64,000 bases of DNA from Zhihengliuella sp. ISTPL4 (GTDB lineage Bacteria > Actinomycetota > Actinomycetes > Actinomycetales > Microbacteriaceae): the NCBI RefSeq assembly GCF_002848265.1, contig NZ_CP025422.1, positions 806,001 to 870,000 on the forward strand, in the 5' to 3' direction. Shown here piece by piece: positions 9,439 through 19,947 of this stretch (its first letter is position 1; every line of letters begins with the position of its first letter). The notes under the pieces are model-generated. The model had not been told where the DNA came from. It worked only from the letters and a program-made list of their open reading frames with translations, and made no database searches. Both the position numbers and the translations under genes were made by a program.

Positions 9439-12400
9439 GTGTACTTCCAGCCCCCTTACGGCGCCTCCGGCGCATACCCCCCGAAGCAGGGCATGTACAA
9501 CCCGGCGTTCGAGAAGGACGCCTGCGGCCTGGCCATGGTCGCGACGCTGCGCGGCGAAGCCGGGCACGACATCATCGCGCTGGCCCTCGAGGCCCTGCGC
9601 AACCTGGAGCACCGCGGGGCCATCGGTTCCGACGCGGGCACCGGGGACGGAGCCGGCATCCTCACCCAGATGCCGGACGAATTCCTCCGCGCGGTCACCG
9701 GCTTCGAGCTGCCGCCCGTGGGGGAGTACGCGGCCGGGCTGGCCTTCCTGCCTCGCGATTCGAGCGAGCGCCGCCAGCAGAAGGCCGGGATCGAGAAGAT
9801 CGCTCGCGCGGAGGGGCTCCGCGTCCTCGGCTGGCGCGAGGTCCCCACCGCCAACGAGAACCTCGGCAAGCTCGCCGACGAGGCCCGTCCCGCCTTCGAG
9901 CAGCTCTTCGTGAGCGCCGGCGGCGCCACCCTTGCCGATGCGCCGCTCACCGGCATCGCGCTCGACCGCGTCGCGTACCGTCTGCGCAAGCGCGCCGGTC
10001 ACGAGCTCGGTGCCTACTTCGTCTCCCTGTCCAGCCGTACGCTCGGCTACAAGGGCATGGTGACCACGCTCCAGCTCGAGCCCTTCTACCCGGATCTGCA
10101 GGACGAGCGCTTCGCCTCGGAGCTCGCCGTCGTGCACTCCCGGTATTCGACCAACACCTTCCCGTCGTGGCCGCTCGCGCAGCCGCTGCGGATGCTGGCC
10201 CACAACGGCGAGATCAACACCGTCGGCGGCAACCGCAACTGGATGCGGGCCCGCCAGTCGCAGCTCGAGTCCGAGCTCCTCGGCGACATCTCGCCCCTGC
10301 TGCCCATCTGCACCGACGGCGCCAGCGACTCTGCCTCGTTCGACGAGGTGCTGGAGCTGCTTACGCTCACCGGCCGCAGCCTGCCGCACGCGATCATGAT
10401 GATGGTCCCGGAGGCCTACGAGAAGCAGGCCGACATCTCGCCGGAGCTGCGTGCGTTCTACGAGTACCACTCCAACCAGATGGAGCCGTGGGACGGCCCG
10501 GCCGCCCTCATCTTCACCGACGGCACGCTCGTCGGCGCGACCCTGGACCGCAACGGCCTGCGTCCCGGACGCTGGACGGAGACCACCGACGGCCTCGTCG
10601 TCATCGGCTCCGAGACCGGCGTGCTGCACTTCGAGCCGGAGCGCATCAAGCGTCGCGGCCGGCTGCAGCCCGGCAAGATGTTCCTCGTCGATACCGCCCA
10701 GCGCCGGATCGTCGAGGACGAGGAGATCAAGCACGATCTTGCGACGATGCACCCATGGCAGGAGTGGCTCGACGCCGGTTCCGTGCGTCTGGCCGACCTC
10801 CCCGAGCGCGAGCACATCGTGCACCCACCGGCTTCCATCACCCGGCGGCAGCGCACCTTCGGGTACACGGAGGAGGAGGTCCGCATCCTCCTCACCCCGA
10901 TGGGCCAGACCGGTGTGGAGCCGCTGGGCGCCATGGGATCGGACACCCCGATCGCCGTGCTCAGCAAGCGCCCGCGGCTGCTCTTCGACTACTTCACGCA
11001 GCAGTTCGCGCAGGTGACCAACCCGCCGCTGGACTCGATCCGCGAAGAGGTCGTCACGAGCCTCAAGCTCGGCCTCGGTCCCGAGGTCAACCTCCTGACC
11101 TGGGGCCCCGAGCACACCCGCACGGTGTCGCTCGACTTCCCGGTCATCGACAACGACGAGCTCGCGAAGATCCGTCACATCGACAAGGCCCTGCCCGGGC
11201 GCTCGAGCGCCACGATCCGCGGCCTCTACCACTTCGACGCCGGACCCCACACCCTCGCGGAGCGTCTCACCGAGATGTGCGCCGAGGTCGACCAGGCCAT
11301 CGAGGACGGCGCGGAGTTCATCATCCTGTCGGACCGGGACTCGAACAAGGACCTCGTCCCGATCCCGTCGCTGCTCATGGTGTCGGCGATCCACCACCAC
11401 CTCATCCGGCGCGAGAACCGGATGAAGGTCGGTCTGATCGTCGAGGCCGGCGACGTGCGCGAGGTGCATCACGTCGCGACCCTCATCGGCTACGGTGCCT
11501 CGGCGATCAACCCCTACCTCGCCATGGAGACGGTGGAGCACCTCGTGCGCACCGGCTACATCACGGGCATCTCCCCGGAGAAGGCGGTCAAGAACCTCAT
11601 CTACGCGCTCGGCAAGGGCGTGCTGAAGATCATGTCGAAGATGGGCATCTCCACGGTGTCGTCCTACGCGGGCGCGCAGGTGTTCGAGGCCGTGGGCCTC
11701 AGCCCGGAGTTCATCGACGCCTACTTCACGCGCACCGAGTCGAAGCTGGGCGGTATCGGGATCGAGGAGATCTTCGCCGAGAACCAGGCCCGCCACGACT
11801 ACGCCTACCCGGAGGATGCCGCGGCCCGCGCCCACGAGCGCCTGTGGACCGGAGGCGAGTACCAGTGGCGCCGCGACGGCTCTCCGCACCTCTTCAATCC
11901 GGAGACGGTGTTCAAGCTCCAGCACTCCACGCGGACCCGCCGTTACGACATCTTCCGCGAGTACACGAAGCTCGTCGACGATCAGGCGGCCGAGCTGAAG
12001 ACGCTGCGCGGCCTGTTCTCGCTGCGGACCGGCACGCGCAAGCCCGTGCCGCTGGACGAGGTCGAGCCCGTCTCGGCGATCGTCAAGCGCTTCTCCACCG
12101 GCGCGATGAGCTACGGCTCCATCTCCAAGGAGGCGCACGAGACGCTCGCGATCGCGATGAACCGGATCGGCGGCAAGTCGAACACGGGGGAGGGCGGGGA
12201 AGACCCCGACCGTCTCGTCGACCCCGAGCGTCGCAGCGCGATCAAGCAGGTCGCCTCCGGCCGGTTCGGTGTCACGAGCCTCTACCTCACCGAGGCCGAC
12301 GACATCCAGATCAAGCTCGCCCAGGGCGCCAAGCCCGGTGAGGGCGGTCAGCTCCCGCCGACCAAGGTCTACCCGTGGGTCGCGCGGACCCGGCACGCCA

Positions 12401-14016
12401 CGGCGGGCGTCGGGCTCATCTCACCGCCGCCGCATCATGACATCTACTCGATCGAAGACCTCAAGCAGCTCATCTTCGACCTGAAGCGGGCGAACCCCGA
12501 GGCGCGCATCCACACGAAGCTCGTCAGCCAGTCCGGCATCGGCGCGGTCTCGGCCGGTGTCGCCAAGGCGCTCAGCGACGTCATCCTCGTGTCCGGTCAC
12601 GACGGCGGCACGGGTGCGAGCCCGCTGAACTCCCTGAAGCACGCCGGCACCCCGTGGGAGCTCGGCCTCGCCGAGACGCAGCAGACGCTCATGCTCAACG
12701 GCATGCGCGACCGCGTCGTCGTGCAGGTCGACGGCCAGCTCAAGACCGGTCGGGACGTCATCATCGGCGCCCTGCTCGGTGCGGAGGAGTTCGGCTTCGC
12801 CACCGCACCCCTCGTGGTCAGCGGCTGCATCATGATGCGCGTCTGCCACCTCGACACCTGTCCGGTGGGCGTCGCGACGCAGAACCCCGTCCTGCGCGAC
12901 CGCTTCACCGGCAAGCCCGAATTCGTCGTGAACTTCATGGAGTTCATCGCGGAGGAGGTGCGCGAACTGCTCGCCGAGCTCGGTTACCGCTCGATCGACG
13001 AGATCGTCGGCCGCACGGAGCTGCTGGAGACCAACGCGGCGATCGCGCACTGGAAGGCCGAGGGCCTCGACCTCAGCCCCGTGCTGGAGGGACCGGCGTT
13101 CCCCGCCGGCGAGCCGCGTCGCAGTGGCCGTGCCCAGGACCACGAGCTCGACAAGCACTTCGACGTGCAGCTCATCGACATCGCGAAGGCGGCGCTGCTC
13201 AACGGCGAACCCGTCGTGGTGGAACTCCCGATCGCCAACACCGAGCGCGCGGTCGGCACGATGCTCGGGCATCAGGTGACCTCGCGCCACGGCGCCACCG
13301 GACTGCCGAAGGAGACGATCGACGTCACCCTCACCGGCACCGCGGGCCAATCGCTCGGCGCGTTCCTGCCGCCGGGCATCATCCTCCGGCTGGAGGGCGA
13401 CGCGAACGACTACGTCGGCAAGGGCCTCTCCGGCGGCGACATCACGATCCGGCCGCCGCGCGGCTCCGCGATCGCCCCGCACGAGAACGTCATCGCGGGC
13501 AACGTGATCGGATACGGCGCCACATCCGGCACCATGTTCATCTCCGGCGTGGTGGGCGAGCGCTTCCTCGTCCGGAACTCCGGTGCGACCGCGGTGGTCG
13601 AGGGCGTGGGCGACCACGCGCTCGAGTACATGACCGGCGGCCTCGCGGTGATCCTGGGTTCGACCGGGCGCAACTTCGGCGCCGGAATGTCCGGGGGAGT
13701 GGCGTACGTGCACGCCCTGGACACCGGCAAGGTCAACGCGCAGTCGCTCGGCAGCGGCGAGCTGCGGCTCGAACCACTGGACCGTGCCGACCTCGAAGTG
13801 CTGCGCGGGCTGCTCGTCGAACACGTGGAGCGCACGGCGTCCCCGCGCGCCGCCGCCCTGCTGGAGGACTTCGACGCCAGCGCGGCGGAGTTCGTCAAGG
13901 TGCTCCCGCGCGACTTCGCCGCCGTGCGCAGCATGCGCGAGGAGGCACTGGCCGAGGGGATCGACCCCGACGGCGACATCGTCTGGAACCGCATCCTGGA
14001 GGTGACCGGTGGCTGA
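9439..14016 (+). CDS. gltB: Glutamate synthase (NADPH) large subunit
   Basis: A 1525-residue large subunit that makes two glutamates from glutamine and 2-oxoglutarate. The class II amidotransferase domain begins at Cys29 ([12 protein letters not shown]), so the first 28 residues should be removed as a propeptide. The FMN synthase domain follows ([26 protein letters not shown]) with 3Fe-4S cysteines in [15 protein letters not shown], and a C-terminal GxGxG helix domain. GTG start with GAGGAC 8 bases upstream. The end overlaps gltD by 8 bases, so the two subunits are made together in the cytosol. Confidence 0.97.
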   Translation: MYFQPPYGASGAYPPKQGMYNPAFEKDACGLAMVATLRGEAGHDIIALALEALRNLEHRGAIGSDAGTGDGAGILTQMPDEFLRAVTGFELPPVGEYAAGLAFLPRDSSERRQQKAGIEKIARAEGLRVLGWREVPTANENLGKLADEARPAFEQLFVSAGGATLADAPLTGIALDRVAYRLRKRAGHELGAYFVSLSSRTLGYKGMVTTLQLEPFYPDLQDERFASELAVVHSRYSTNTFPSWPLAQPLRMLAHNGEINTVGGNRNWMRARQSQLESELLGDISPLLPICTDGASDSASFDEVLELLTLTGRSLPHAIMMMVPEAYEKQADISPELRAFYEYHSNQMEPWDGPAALIFTDGTLVGATLDRNGLRPGRWTETTDGLVVIGSETGVLHFEPERIKRRGRLQPGKMFLVDTAQRRIVEDEEIKHDLATMHPWQEWLDAGSVRLADLPEREHIVHPPASITRRQRTFGYTEEEVRILLTPMGQTGVEPLGAMGSDTPIAVLSKRPRLLFDYFTQQFAQVTNPPLDSIREEVVTSLKLGLGPEVNLLTWGPEHTRTVSLDFPVIDNDELAKIRHIDKALPGRSSATIRGLYHFDAGPHTLAERLTEMCAEVDQAIEDGAEFIILSDRDSNKDLVPIPSLLMVSAIHHHLIRRENRMKVGLIVEAGDVREVHHVATLIGYGASAINPYLAMETVEHLVRTGYITGISPEKAVKNLIYALGKGVLKIMSKMGISTVSSYAGAQVFEAVGLSPEFIDAYFTRTESKLGGIGIEEIFAENQARHDYAYPEDAAARAHERLWTGGEYQWRRDGSPHLFNPETVFKLQHSTRTRRYDIFREYTKLVDDQAAELKTLRGLFSLRTGTRKPVPLDEVEPVSAIVKRFSTGAMSYGSISKEAHETLAIAMNRIGGKSNTGEGGEDPDRLVDPERRSAIKQVASGRFGVTSLYLTEADDIQIKLAQGAKPGEGGQLPPTKVYPWVARTRHATAGVGLISPPPHHDIYSIEDLKQLIFDLKRANPEARIHTKLVSQSGIGAVSAGVAKALSDVILVSGHDGGTGASPLNSLKHAGTPWELGLAETQQTLMLNGMRDRVVVQVDGQLKTGRDVIIGALLGAEEFGFATAPLVVSGCIMMRVCHLDTCPVGVATQNPVLRDRFTGKPEFVVNFMEFIAEEVRELLAELGYRSIDEIVGRTELLETNAAIAHWKAEGLDLSPVLEGPAFPAGEPRRSGRAQDHELDKHFDVQLIDIAKAALLNGEPVVVELPIANTERAVGTMLGHQVTSRHGATGLPKETIDVTLTGTAGQSLGAFLPPGIILRLEGDANDYVGKGLSGGDITIRPPRGSAIAPHENVIAGNVIGYGATSGTMFISGVVGERFLVRNSGATAVVEGVGDHALEYMTGGLAVILGSTGRNFGAGMSGGVAYVHALDTGKVNAQSLGSGELRLEPLDRADLEVLRGLLVEHVERTASPRAAALLEDFDASAAEFVKVLPRDFAAVRSMREEALAEGIDPDGDIVWNRILEVTGG

Positions 14017-15475
14017 CCCCAAAGGCTTTCTGAAGGTGACCGAGCGGGAACTTCCCGCTCGCCGTCCGGTGCCCGTGCGCATCATGGACTGGAAAGAGGT
14101 GTACGAGCCCGGCGACAAGGCGGTGCTCCGTCGCCAGGCAGGCCGGTGCATGGACTGCGGCGTGCCGTTCTGCCACTCCGGCTGTCCGCTGGGCAACCTC
14201 ATCCCGGAATGGAACGACCTCACCTGGCGCGGGGAGGGGCGTGCGGCGATCGAGCGGCTGCACGCGACGAACAACTTCCCGGAGTTCACCGGACGGCTCT
14301 GCCCGGCCCCGTGCGAGAGCTCGTGCGTCCTCGGCATCAACCAGCCGGCCGTGACGATCAAGCAGATCGAGGTCTCCATCATCGACGAGGCCTTCGCCAA
14401 GGGCTGGGTCGAGCCGGAGCCGCCCGAGCGTCTGACGGGCAAGACCGTGGCCGTCGTGGGTTCGGGCCCCGCCGGTCTCGCCGCCGCCCAGCAGCTCACC
14501 CGCGCCGGCCACACCGTGGCCGTCTTCGAGCGCGACGACCGCATCGGCGGCCTGCTGCGCTATGGCATCCCGGACTTCAAGATGGAGAAGAGCCAGCTCG
14601 AAGCCCGCCTTCGTCAGATGCAGGAGGAGGGAACGCGTTTCCGCGCCGGTGTCGAGATCGGCAAGGACATCTCCTGGGCCGACCTGCGCGCCCGGTACGA
14701 CGCGGTCGTGATCGCCACGGGCGCCACGGTCCCGCGCGACCTGCCGATCCCCGGTCGCGACCTCGACGGCCTCCACTTCGCGATGGAGTACCTCGTCGAG
14801 TCGAACCACGCGGTCGCGGGCGACACCGTCCCCGACCAGATCACCGCGGAGGGCAAGCACGTCATCGTCATCGGCGGCGGCGACACCGGCGCCGACTGCA
14901 TCGGCACCGCGCACCGCCAGGGCGCGCTCAGCGTCACCAACCTCGCCATCGGCAAGCAGCCGAGCGAGACGCGGCCGGATCACCAGCCATGGCCGATGAT
15001 GCCGACGATCTTCGAGGTGGCCTCGGCTCACGAGGAGGGTGGGGAGCGGATGTTCCTCGCGTCGACCGTGGAGTTCCTGTCCAACGAGGTCGGCGAGGTC
15101 CGCGCGCTGCGCGTGGCCGAGACCGAGTACATCGACGGCCGCCGCGTGCCCAAGAGCGGCACGGAGCGCGAGATCCCCGCGGACCTGGTGCTCATCGCGA
15201 TGGGCTTCACCGGGCCGGAGCAGGACGGCTACACCGAGGACACCCGGCCGGAGGTCACCGAGCGCGGCGCCTTCCGTCGTGCCGCGAGCTACGAGTCGTC
15301 GATCCCCGGTGTGTTCGTGGCCGGTGACGCCGGTCGCGGTCAGTCGCTCATCGTCTGGGCGATCGCGGAGGGCCGGGCGGCGGCGGCGAACGTCGACCGC
15401 TTCCTCATGGGCACCACCGTGCTCCCGGAGCCGGTGCGCCCGAGCGATGTCGCGATCGGCCTCCAGCCCGCGTAG
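14009..15475 (+). CDS. gltD: Glutamate synthase (NADPH) small subunit
   Basis: A 488-residue FAD/NADPH subunit that feeds electrons to GltB. Two 4Fe-4S cysteine clusters are near the N terminus ([26 protein letters not shown]). The FAD loop is [12 protein letters not shown], the NADPH loop [11 protein letters not shown], and the closing [18 protein letters not shown] binds the FAD end. The GTG at 14009 lies inside the gltB end (8-base overlap). Length and motif order are those of a normal GltD, with no sign of damage. Confidence 0.97.
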   Translation: MADPKGFLKVTERELPARRPVPVRIMDWKEVYEPGDKAVLRRQAGRCMDCGVPFCHSGCPLGNLIPEWNDLTWRGEGRAAIERLHATNNFPEFTGRLCPAPCESSCVLGINQPAVTIKQIEVSIIDEAFAKGWVEPEPPERLTGKTVAVVGSGPAGLAAAQQLTRAGHTVAVFERDDRIGGLLRYGIPDFKMEKSQLEARLRQMQEEGTRFRAGVEIGKDISWADLRARYDAVVIATGATVPRDLPIPGRDLDGLHFAMEYLVESNHAVAGDTVPDQITAEGKHVIVIGGGDTGADCIGTAHRQGALSVTNLAIGKQPSETRPDHQPWPMMPTIFEVASAHEEGGERMFLASTVEFLSNEVGEVRALRVAETEYIDGRRVPKSGTEREIPADLVLIAMGFTGPEQDGYTEDTRPEVTERGAFRRAASYESSIPGVFVAGDAGRGQSLIVWAIAEGRAAAANVDRFLMGTTVLPEPVRPSDVAIGLQPA

Positions 15476-15516
15476 GCTGAGGCCGGCAGTGTCGCCTGTA
15501 CGTAATCCCCCACTTC

Positions 15517-15522
15517 TACCCT
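15517..15522 (+). promoter_or_regulatory. -10 box for pyk (leaderless)
   Basis: TACCCT, 6 bases before the pyk ATG, in the 53-base gap after gltD. Spacing matches the leaderless pattern. Confidence 0.45.
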
Positions 15523-15528
15523 GGAGAC

Positions 15529-16980
15529 ATGTTGAGACGCGCGAAAATCGTCGCCACCCTGGGCCCCGCCACTTCCACATATGAGACGGTGCGCGCACTG
15601 ATCGATGCGGGTGTGGACGTCGCCCGACTGAACCTCAGCCACGGCGACTACTCCGTGCACGAGAACAACTACGCGAACGTGCGCCGCGCGGCGGAGGACT
15701 CCGGTCGGGCCGTCGCCATCCTCGTCGACCTCCAGGGCCCGAAGATCCGTCTCGGACGCTTCGAGGACGGACCGTACGAGCTCGCCAAGGGTGACATCTT
15801 CAAGATCACCACCGAGGACATCATCGGCAACAAGGAGATCTGCGGCACGACGTTCAAGGGCCTGCCCCAGGACGTCAAGCCCGGCGACTTCCTGCTGATC
15901 GACGACGGCAAGGTCCGCGTCGAGGTCGTCGAGACGGACGGCGTCACCGTCACGACGCGCGTCGTCGTCGCCGGTGCCGTGTCGAACAACAAGGGCATCA
16001 ACCTGCCCGGCGTCGCCGTCAACGTCCCCGCGCTGAGCGAGAAGGACGAGGACGACCTCCGCTGGGGTCTCCGGACGGGTGCCGACCTCATCGCGCTGTC
16101 GTTCGTGCGCAACGCCTCCGACGTGACCCGCGTACACGAGATCATGGCGGAGGAGGGCGTCCGCGTCCCCGTCATCGCCAAGATCGAGAAGCCGCAGGCC
16201 GTCGATGCGCTCGAAGAGATCGTCGATGCGTTCGACGGCATCATGGTCGCCCGTGGTGACCTCGGCGTGGAGCTGCCGCTCGAGGCCGTTCCGATCGTGC
16301 AGAAGCGCGCCGTCGAGCTGGCCCGCCGCAACGCCAAGCCCGTCATCGTGGCGACGCAGATGCTCGAGTCGATGATCAACAGCCCGGTGCCGACCCGCGC
16401 CGAGACCTCCGACGTCGCCAACGCCGTCCTCGACGGCGCCGACGCGGTCATGCTCTCCGGCGAGACCAGCGTGGGCGACTATCCGGTGGTCGTCGTCGAG
16501 ACGATGGCCCGGATCATCGAGTCGACGGAGGAGCACGGTCTGGAGCGCATCCTGCCGCTCACCACGAAGCCCCGCACGCAGGGCGGTGCCATCACCCTCG
16601 CCGCCCTCGAGGTCGCGGAGTTCGTGGATGCCAAGTTCCTCTGCGTCTTCACGCAGTCGGGCGACTCGGCACGCCGCCTGTCCCGCCTGCGATCCCGCAT
16701 CCCGATGCTGGCCTTCACGCCGGAGCCCGGGATCCGTCGCCGCATGGCGCTCACCTGGGGTCTTCGCTCCACGCTGGTCGACATGGTGCAGCACACCGAC
16801 CTCATGTACCACCAGGTCGACGAGTACCTCCTCGAGAACGGCCTGGCCGCCGAGGGCGACAAGGTCGTCGTGATCTCCGGTTCCCCTCCCGGGATCATCG
16901 GTTCCACGAACGACCTGCGGGTTCACAAGGTCGGGGATGCGATCCGCGGCGCGGCGCCGATCTATAAGGCCGGGGTCTGA
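15529..16980 (+). CDS. pyk: Pyruvate kinase
   Basis: A 483-residue glycolytic enzyme that transfers phosphate from PEP to ADP. The order of motifs is complete: AKIVATLGPAT and RLNLSHG at the N terminus, the B domain about residues 70-165, the signature VIAKIEKPQAV and MVARGDLGVELPLE, then ATQMLESMI and a C-terminal allosteric domain. A -10-like TACCCT six bases before the ATG suggests its own leaderless transcript. A strong hairpin 14 bases past the stop closes the unit. pyk after gltBD is common in Microbacteriaceae relatives. Confidence 0.97.
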   Translation: MLRRAKIVATLGPATSTYETVRALIDAGVDVARLNLSHGDYSVHENNYANVRRAAEDSGRAVAILVDLQGPKIRLGRFEDGPYELAKGDIFKITTEDIIGNKEICGTTFKGLPQDVKPGDFLLIDDGKVRVEVVETDGVTVTTRVVVAGAVSNNKGINLPGVAVNVPALSEKDEDDLRWGLRTGADLIALSFVRNASDVTRVHEIMAEEGVRVPVIAKIEKPQAVDALEEIVDAFDGIMVARGDLGVELPLEAVPIVQKRAVELARRNAKPVIVATQMLESMINSPVPTRAETSDVANAVLDGADAVMLSGETSVGDYPVVVVETMARIIESTEEHGLERILPLTTKPRTQGGAITLAALEVAEFVDAKFLCVFTQSGDSARRLSRLRSRIPMLAFTPEPGIRRRMALTWGLRSTLVDMVQHTDLMYHQVDEYLLENGLAAEGDKVVVISGSPPGIIGSTNDLRVHKVGDAIRGAAPIYKAGV

Positions 16981-16993
16981 CGCAGCGCGTTCG

Positions 16994-17025
16994 GAGAGGG
17001 GCGGGGCTTCGGCCTCGCCCCTCTC
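16994..17025 (+). terminator. Rho-independent-like terminator of pyk
   Basis: A 14-base-pair stem (gagaggggcggggc paired with gcctcgcccctctc, one G-T wobble) closed by a stable TTCG tetraloop, starting 14 bases after the pyk stop. The following bases (tgtcatctc) are not a T-run, as is common in high-GC actinobacteria. Confidence 0.85.
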
Positions 17026-17078
17026 TGTCATCTCGAGAGCGGAGCGTCAAGCCTCTCGGCACCGGCGTCGATGTCGGT

Positions 17079-17084
17079 TAGCTT
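17079..17084 (+). promoter_or_regulatory. -10 box for the hydrolase at 17091 (leaderless)
   Basis: TAGCTT, 6 bases before the ATG at 17091; no ribosome binding site in the usual place (CTTTCCTCC is the wrong strand sense). Confidence 0.45.
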
Positions 17085-17090
17085 TCCTCC

Positions 17091-17897
17091 ATGGTCCTCC
17101 GCCGTCTCGTCCTCACCTCCGGGCTGACGTTCCGCATCCTGGAGAGCCCGCGGCCCGCCGGCAGCACCGCCCCGACCGTGGTGCTCGTTCACGGGATCGG
17201 GATGTCCCACCGGTACCTTTCGCGGCTCCACGACGTGCTCGCGCAGACCACCCGCGTCGTCTCCGTCGATCTGCCGGGCTTCGGCGGTCTACCCAAACCG
17301 CGGTTCGACGTCACGATTCCGCAGATGGCCGCGGGTCTTGCGCAGGTCGTGGCGACTCTCGACGATGATCGCGTCGTGCTCGTCGGACACTCCATGGGCG
17401 TGCAGTGGGCCGTGGAGACGGCGCTGCACCATCCCGAGTACGTCCGCGCAGTCGTTCCCATCGGCCCGGTCGTCGACGACGCTCACCGTACGCTGGGGGC
17501 GCAGGCCAGGGCCTTGGCGGTCGACACGCTGGGCGAGACTCCCGCGATCAACACGGTCGTCCTCACCGACTACCTGCGCTGCGGTGTGCGCTGGTACCTC
17601 CGGCAGGTTCGGCACATGCTCGCATATCCGCTGGAGGAGAAAATCGCCGCGCTCACGGTGCCGGTGCTGATCGTGCGGGGGAGTGAGGACCCCATCGCCG
17701 GGCGTGCGTGGTGCCGGCGTCTGCGCGACGCCGCCGCGGTGTCCCGACTCGTGGAGATCCCGGGTCACCATCACGTCGCGCAGCAGTCCTCGCCTCGGGC
17801 GGTTGCTTCCGCGATCCTCACCCACACGGCCGGCGCCTGGCCGATCGCTGCCCCGGCGACGGCGAACCGACGGGGGAGGGCACCATCGGCGTCCTGA
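17091..17897 (+). CDS. Alpha/beta-fold hydrolase
   Basis: A 268-residue serine hydrolase of unknown substrate. The oxyanion region VLVHGIGMSHRY, the nucleophile elbow VLVGHSMGVQWA, an acid in RGSEDPIAG and the late histidine in IPGHHHVAQQ give a full catalytic triad in the usual order. No signal peptide, so probably cytosolic. A -10-like TAGCTT 6 bases before the ATG suggests a leaderless transcript. The C-terminal 25 residues are basic and disordered. A second hydrolase-fold gene starts at its very end, and the pair may be one operon. Confidence 0.85.
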   Translation: MVLRRLVLTSGLTFRILESPRPAGSTAPTVVLVHGIGMSHRYLSRLHDVLAQTTRVVSVDLPGFGGLPKPRFDVTIPQMAAGLAQVVATLDDDRVVLVGHSMGVQWAVETALHHPEYVRAVVPIGPVVDDAHRTLGAQARALAVDTLGETPAINTVVLTDYLRCGVRWYLRQVRHMLAYPLEEKIAALTVPVLIVRGSEDPIAGRAWCRRLRDAAAVSRLVEIPGHHHVAQQSSPRAVASAILTHTAGAWPIAAPATANRRGRAPSAS

Positions 17898-18547
17898 GGA
17901 AGCTGGGCTGGTGGGTCGCGGACTACGCCTACGCAGGGTTCTGGCAGGTCCGATCGTTCTTCGGTCGGGACCAAGCCGACGGCTTCGCCACCGGGCACGG
18001 CGCGCCGATCGTCGTCCTCGCCGGCGTCTACGAGACCTGGCGGTTCCTGGAGCCGCTCATCGTCGCGCTGCACGAGCGCGGACATCCGGTGCACGTCGTC
18101 GACGCCCTGCGCCGCAACCAGTTCCCGGTGCAGGACGAGGCCGATCAGGTGGCGGACTACCTGCGCACACATGACCTCTCCGGTGTCATCCTCGTCGCGC
18201 ACAGCAAGGGCGGGCTGGCCGGCAAGCTCGTGATGACCGGCCCCGAGGGTGGACGGATCCGTGGCATGCTCGCCATCGCGACGCCCTTCGGCGGCTCCCG
18301 GTACGCCCGGCTGCTCCCTGGCCGGGTCCTGCGGGCGTTCTCACCCGACGACCCGTCAATCGTCGCACTGAGTCGTGAGCTCGACGTGAACGCGCGGATC
18401 GTCTCGGTCTACGCCACGTTCGACCCGCACATCCCCGAGGGGAGCGAGCTGCCCGGCGCCAAGAACGTCGTCCTGGAGACCGGGGGACATTTCCGGGTCC
18501 TCGCTCATCCGCGCGTGATGGCCGAACTCGCCGCCCTCGCCGAATGA
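17885..18547 (+). CDS. Alpha/beta hydrolase / lipase-like protein, unusual start codon
   Basis: About 220 residues. The fold is a lipase-type alpha/beta hydrolase: IVVLAGVYETWRF, nucleophile VAHSKGGLAGK (GxSxG variant HSKGG), PFGGSRYARLL, and a late His in TGGHFRVL. The protein-like sequence begins around VLRKLGWWVADYAYAG, but no ATG, GTG or TTG is in frame there. The nearest is an ATG at 17708, deep in the other hydrolase's frame and giving an Arg-rich shadow. A GGGGAGGG motif (17873-17880) points to ATC at 17885; CTG at 17894, overlapping the previous stop, is the alternative. A base error is also possible. Confidence 0.7.
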   Translation: MGVLRKLGWWVADYAYAGFWQVRSFFGRDQADGFATGHGAPIVVLAGVYETWRFLEPLIVALHERGHPVHVVDALRRNQFPVQDEADQVADYLRTHDLSGVILVAHSKGGLAGKLVMTGPEGGRIRGMLAIATPFGGSRYARLLPGRVLRAFSPDDPSIVALSRELDVNARIVSVYATFDPHIPEGSELPGAKNVVLETGGHFRVLAHPRVMAELAALAE

Positions 18548-18569
18548 CGGGACGAGCGGTTCGCGATTC

Positions 18570-18655
18570 TGGTGCCGGCGGTGGGACTCGAACCCACACG
18601 CCCTTTCGGACAAAGCATTTTGAGTGCTCCGCGTCTGCCATTCCGCCACGCCGGC
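18570..18655 (-). tRNA. tRNA-Leu (anticodon CAA)
   Basis: Read on the minus strand, the 7-base acceptor arms gccggcg and cgccggc pair fully, with discriminator A and an encoded CCA (18572-18570). The anticodon arm is gagca-ctcaaaa-tgctt, giving anticodon CAA, for leucine codon UUG. A long variable arm (tccgaaagggc region) makes it class II, and the T arm has gggttcgagtccc. A -10-like box lies about 20 bases upstream. It is transcribed against its neighbours and faces the hydrolase gene end. Confidence 0.96.
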
Positions 18656-18673
18656 CCGTGTCTCGCGACTACG

Positions 18674-18679
18674 ACTGTA
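18674..18679 (-). promoter_or_regulatory. Putative -10 box of tRNA-Leu(CAA)
   Basis: Minus-strand TACAGT, ending 18 bases before the tRNA 5' end. No clear -35 box; suggested by position. Confidence 0.35.
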
Positions 18680-18743
18680 GCGCAGACGACGCCGGGTTCC
18701 TCGCGCCGCCGCGGTCTTCAGCCGGCGGCCGGGACCTCTCCGT

Positions 18744-18749
18744 TAGGAT
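18744..18749 (+). promoter_or_regulatory. -10 box for pdtaR (leaderless)
   Basis: TAGGAT, 6 bases before the GTG at 18756. The intervening GAAGGG could be read as a ribosome binding site but is too close (1-2 bases) to the start, favouring a leaderless transcript. Confidence 0.6.
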
Positions 18750-18755
18750 GGAAGG

Positions 18756-19373
18756 GTGACCGAGCAAGAACAGGCTGAGCAGCCCACGGCATCCGCACCC
18801 CGACGCGTCGTCGTCGCTGAGGACGAATCGCTGATCCGTCTCGACATCGTCGAGATCCTTCGCGACAACGGCTTCGATGTCGTCGGCGAAGCCGGCGACG
18901 GTGAGACGGCGGTGGCCCTCGCGACCGAGCTGCGTCCCGACCTCGTCATCATGGACGTGAAGATGCCCCAGCTCGACGGCATCAGCGCCGCCGAGAAGCT
19001 GCACAAGGGAAACATCGCCCCCGTCGTGCTGCTGACCGCGTTCAGCCAGAAGGAGCTCGTGGAGCGGGCCAGCGAGGCCGGCGCCCTGGCGTACGTCGTG
19101 AAGCCGTTCACCCCGAACGACCTCCTGCCCGCGATCGAGATCGCGCTGGCCCGTCACGAGCAGATCATCACGCTCGAGGCCGAGGTCGCCGACATGGTCG
19201 AGCGCTTCGAGACCCGCAAGCTCGTCGACCGCGCCAAGGGCCTGCTGAACGAGAAGATGGGGCTGAGCGAGCCCGAGGCGTTCCGCTGGATCCAGAAGGC
19301 GTCGATGGACCGTCGCCTGACGATGCAGGATGTCGCCAAGGCGATCATCGAGCAGCTCGCTCCCAAGAAGTAA
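18756..19373 (+). CDS. pdtaR: ANTAR-domain response regulator (PdtaR type)
   Basis: A 205-residue response regulator. The receiver domain (about 18-135) has the acidic pair AEDES, the phosphorylated Asp67 in LVIMDVKMPQLDG, the Thr in LLTAF and Lys in VVKPFTP. The C-terminal ANTAR domain (about 145-200, ETRKLVDRAKGLLNEKMG) binds paired-stem RNA loops to prevent transcription termination. M. tuberculosis PdtaR has this architecture and also lies between pykA and polA, supporting the call. Its partner kinase is not in the window. The GTG start is fixed by the -10 box just before it. Confidence 0.92.
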   Translation: MTEQEQAEQPTASAPRRVVVAEDESLIRLDIVEILRDNGFDVVGEAGDGETAVALATELRPDLVIMDVKMPQLDGISAAEKLHKGNIAPVVLLTAFSQKELVERASEAGALAYVVKPFTPNDLLPAIEIALARHEQIITLEAEVADMVERFETRKLVDRAKGLLNEKMGLSEPEAFRWIQKASMDRRLTMQDVAKAIIEQLAPKK

Positions 19374-19383
19374 GGCGCCTCCG

Positions 19384-19947
19384 GTGCTCCGGCTCGACGC
19401 AGAGCACGTCCTGCGGCCGGTCCGCGCCGGTGACGGTGCCGCGCTCGCACGGGCGTATCTCGCGAACAGGGAGCATCTCGCTCCCTGGGAGCCGACGCGC
19501 GCCGAGGCGTTCTTCACCGAGGAGTGGCAGGAGCAGAACGCGCAGCAGTGCGTCGCCGAGGCCGCGCTCGGCCGCAGTTCGCGGTTCGTGATCCTCTCGG
19601 ACGATGGAGAGATCCGCGGCCGGATGAACCTCAACAACATCGTGCGAGGCGCGTTCCTGAGCGCCGATCTCGGGTACTGGATCGATTCCACCCGGCTGCG
19701 GCGAGGTCTCGCGGGACGCGCGGTGGCCCTGGTCGCCGAGCACGCGCGGGACGAGCTCCGGCTGCACCGGCTGCAGGCCTCGACGCTGCTGCACAACGTG
19801 GCGTCGCAGCACGTCCTCACGGCCAACGGCTTCGAGCGCATCGGCATCGCGCCGAAGTACCTGCGGATCGCGGGCGAGTGGCAGGATCACGTCCTGTTCC
19901 AGCTGCTGCTGGAGGAGCCGCTCAGTGCTCGGCGGGAGCGTCCTTGA
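19384..19947 (+). CDS. GNAT family N-acetyltransferase (RimJ/RimL-like)
   Basis: A 187-residue acetyltransferase resembling ribosomal protein N-terminal acetylases. Features are LRPVRAGDGAALARAYLANREHL at the start in shortened form (VRAGDGAALARAYLANREHL), the GYWIDSTRLRRGLAGRA acetyl-CoA loop and LHRLQASTLLHNVASQHVL. The GTG at 19384 is 10 bases after the pdtaR stop and is probably co-transcribed with it. The last 26 bases overlap the end of the convergent thioesterase gene. The substrate cannot be told from sequence. Confidence 0.82.
   Translation: MLRLDAEHVLRPVRAGDGAALARAYLANREHLAPWEPTRAEAFFTEEWQEQNAQQCVAEAALGRSSRFVILSDDGEIRGRMNLNNIVRGAFLSADLGYWIDSTRLRRGLAGRAVALVAEHARDELRLHRLQASTLLHNVASQHVLTANGFERIGIAPKYLRIAGEWQDHVLFQLLLEEPLSARRERP

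Noticed and set aside
9922..12396. Very long minus-strand open frames opposite gltB, polA and others
   Set aside because: They are shadows of real genes in GC-rich DNA: Arg/Ala/Gly/Asp-rich, no domains, no promoter or ribosome binding site, and the opposite strand encodes full known enzymes.
17708..17884. ATG at 17708 as the start of the second hydrolase
   Set aside because: The added 59 residues are Arg/Pro-rich shadow of the upstream hydrolase, which has a complete catalytic triad in the other frame.
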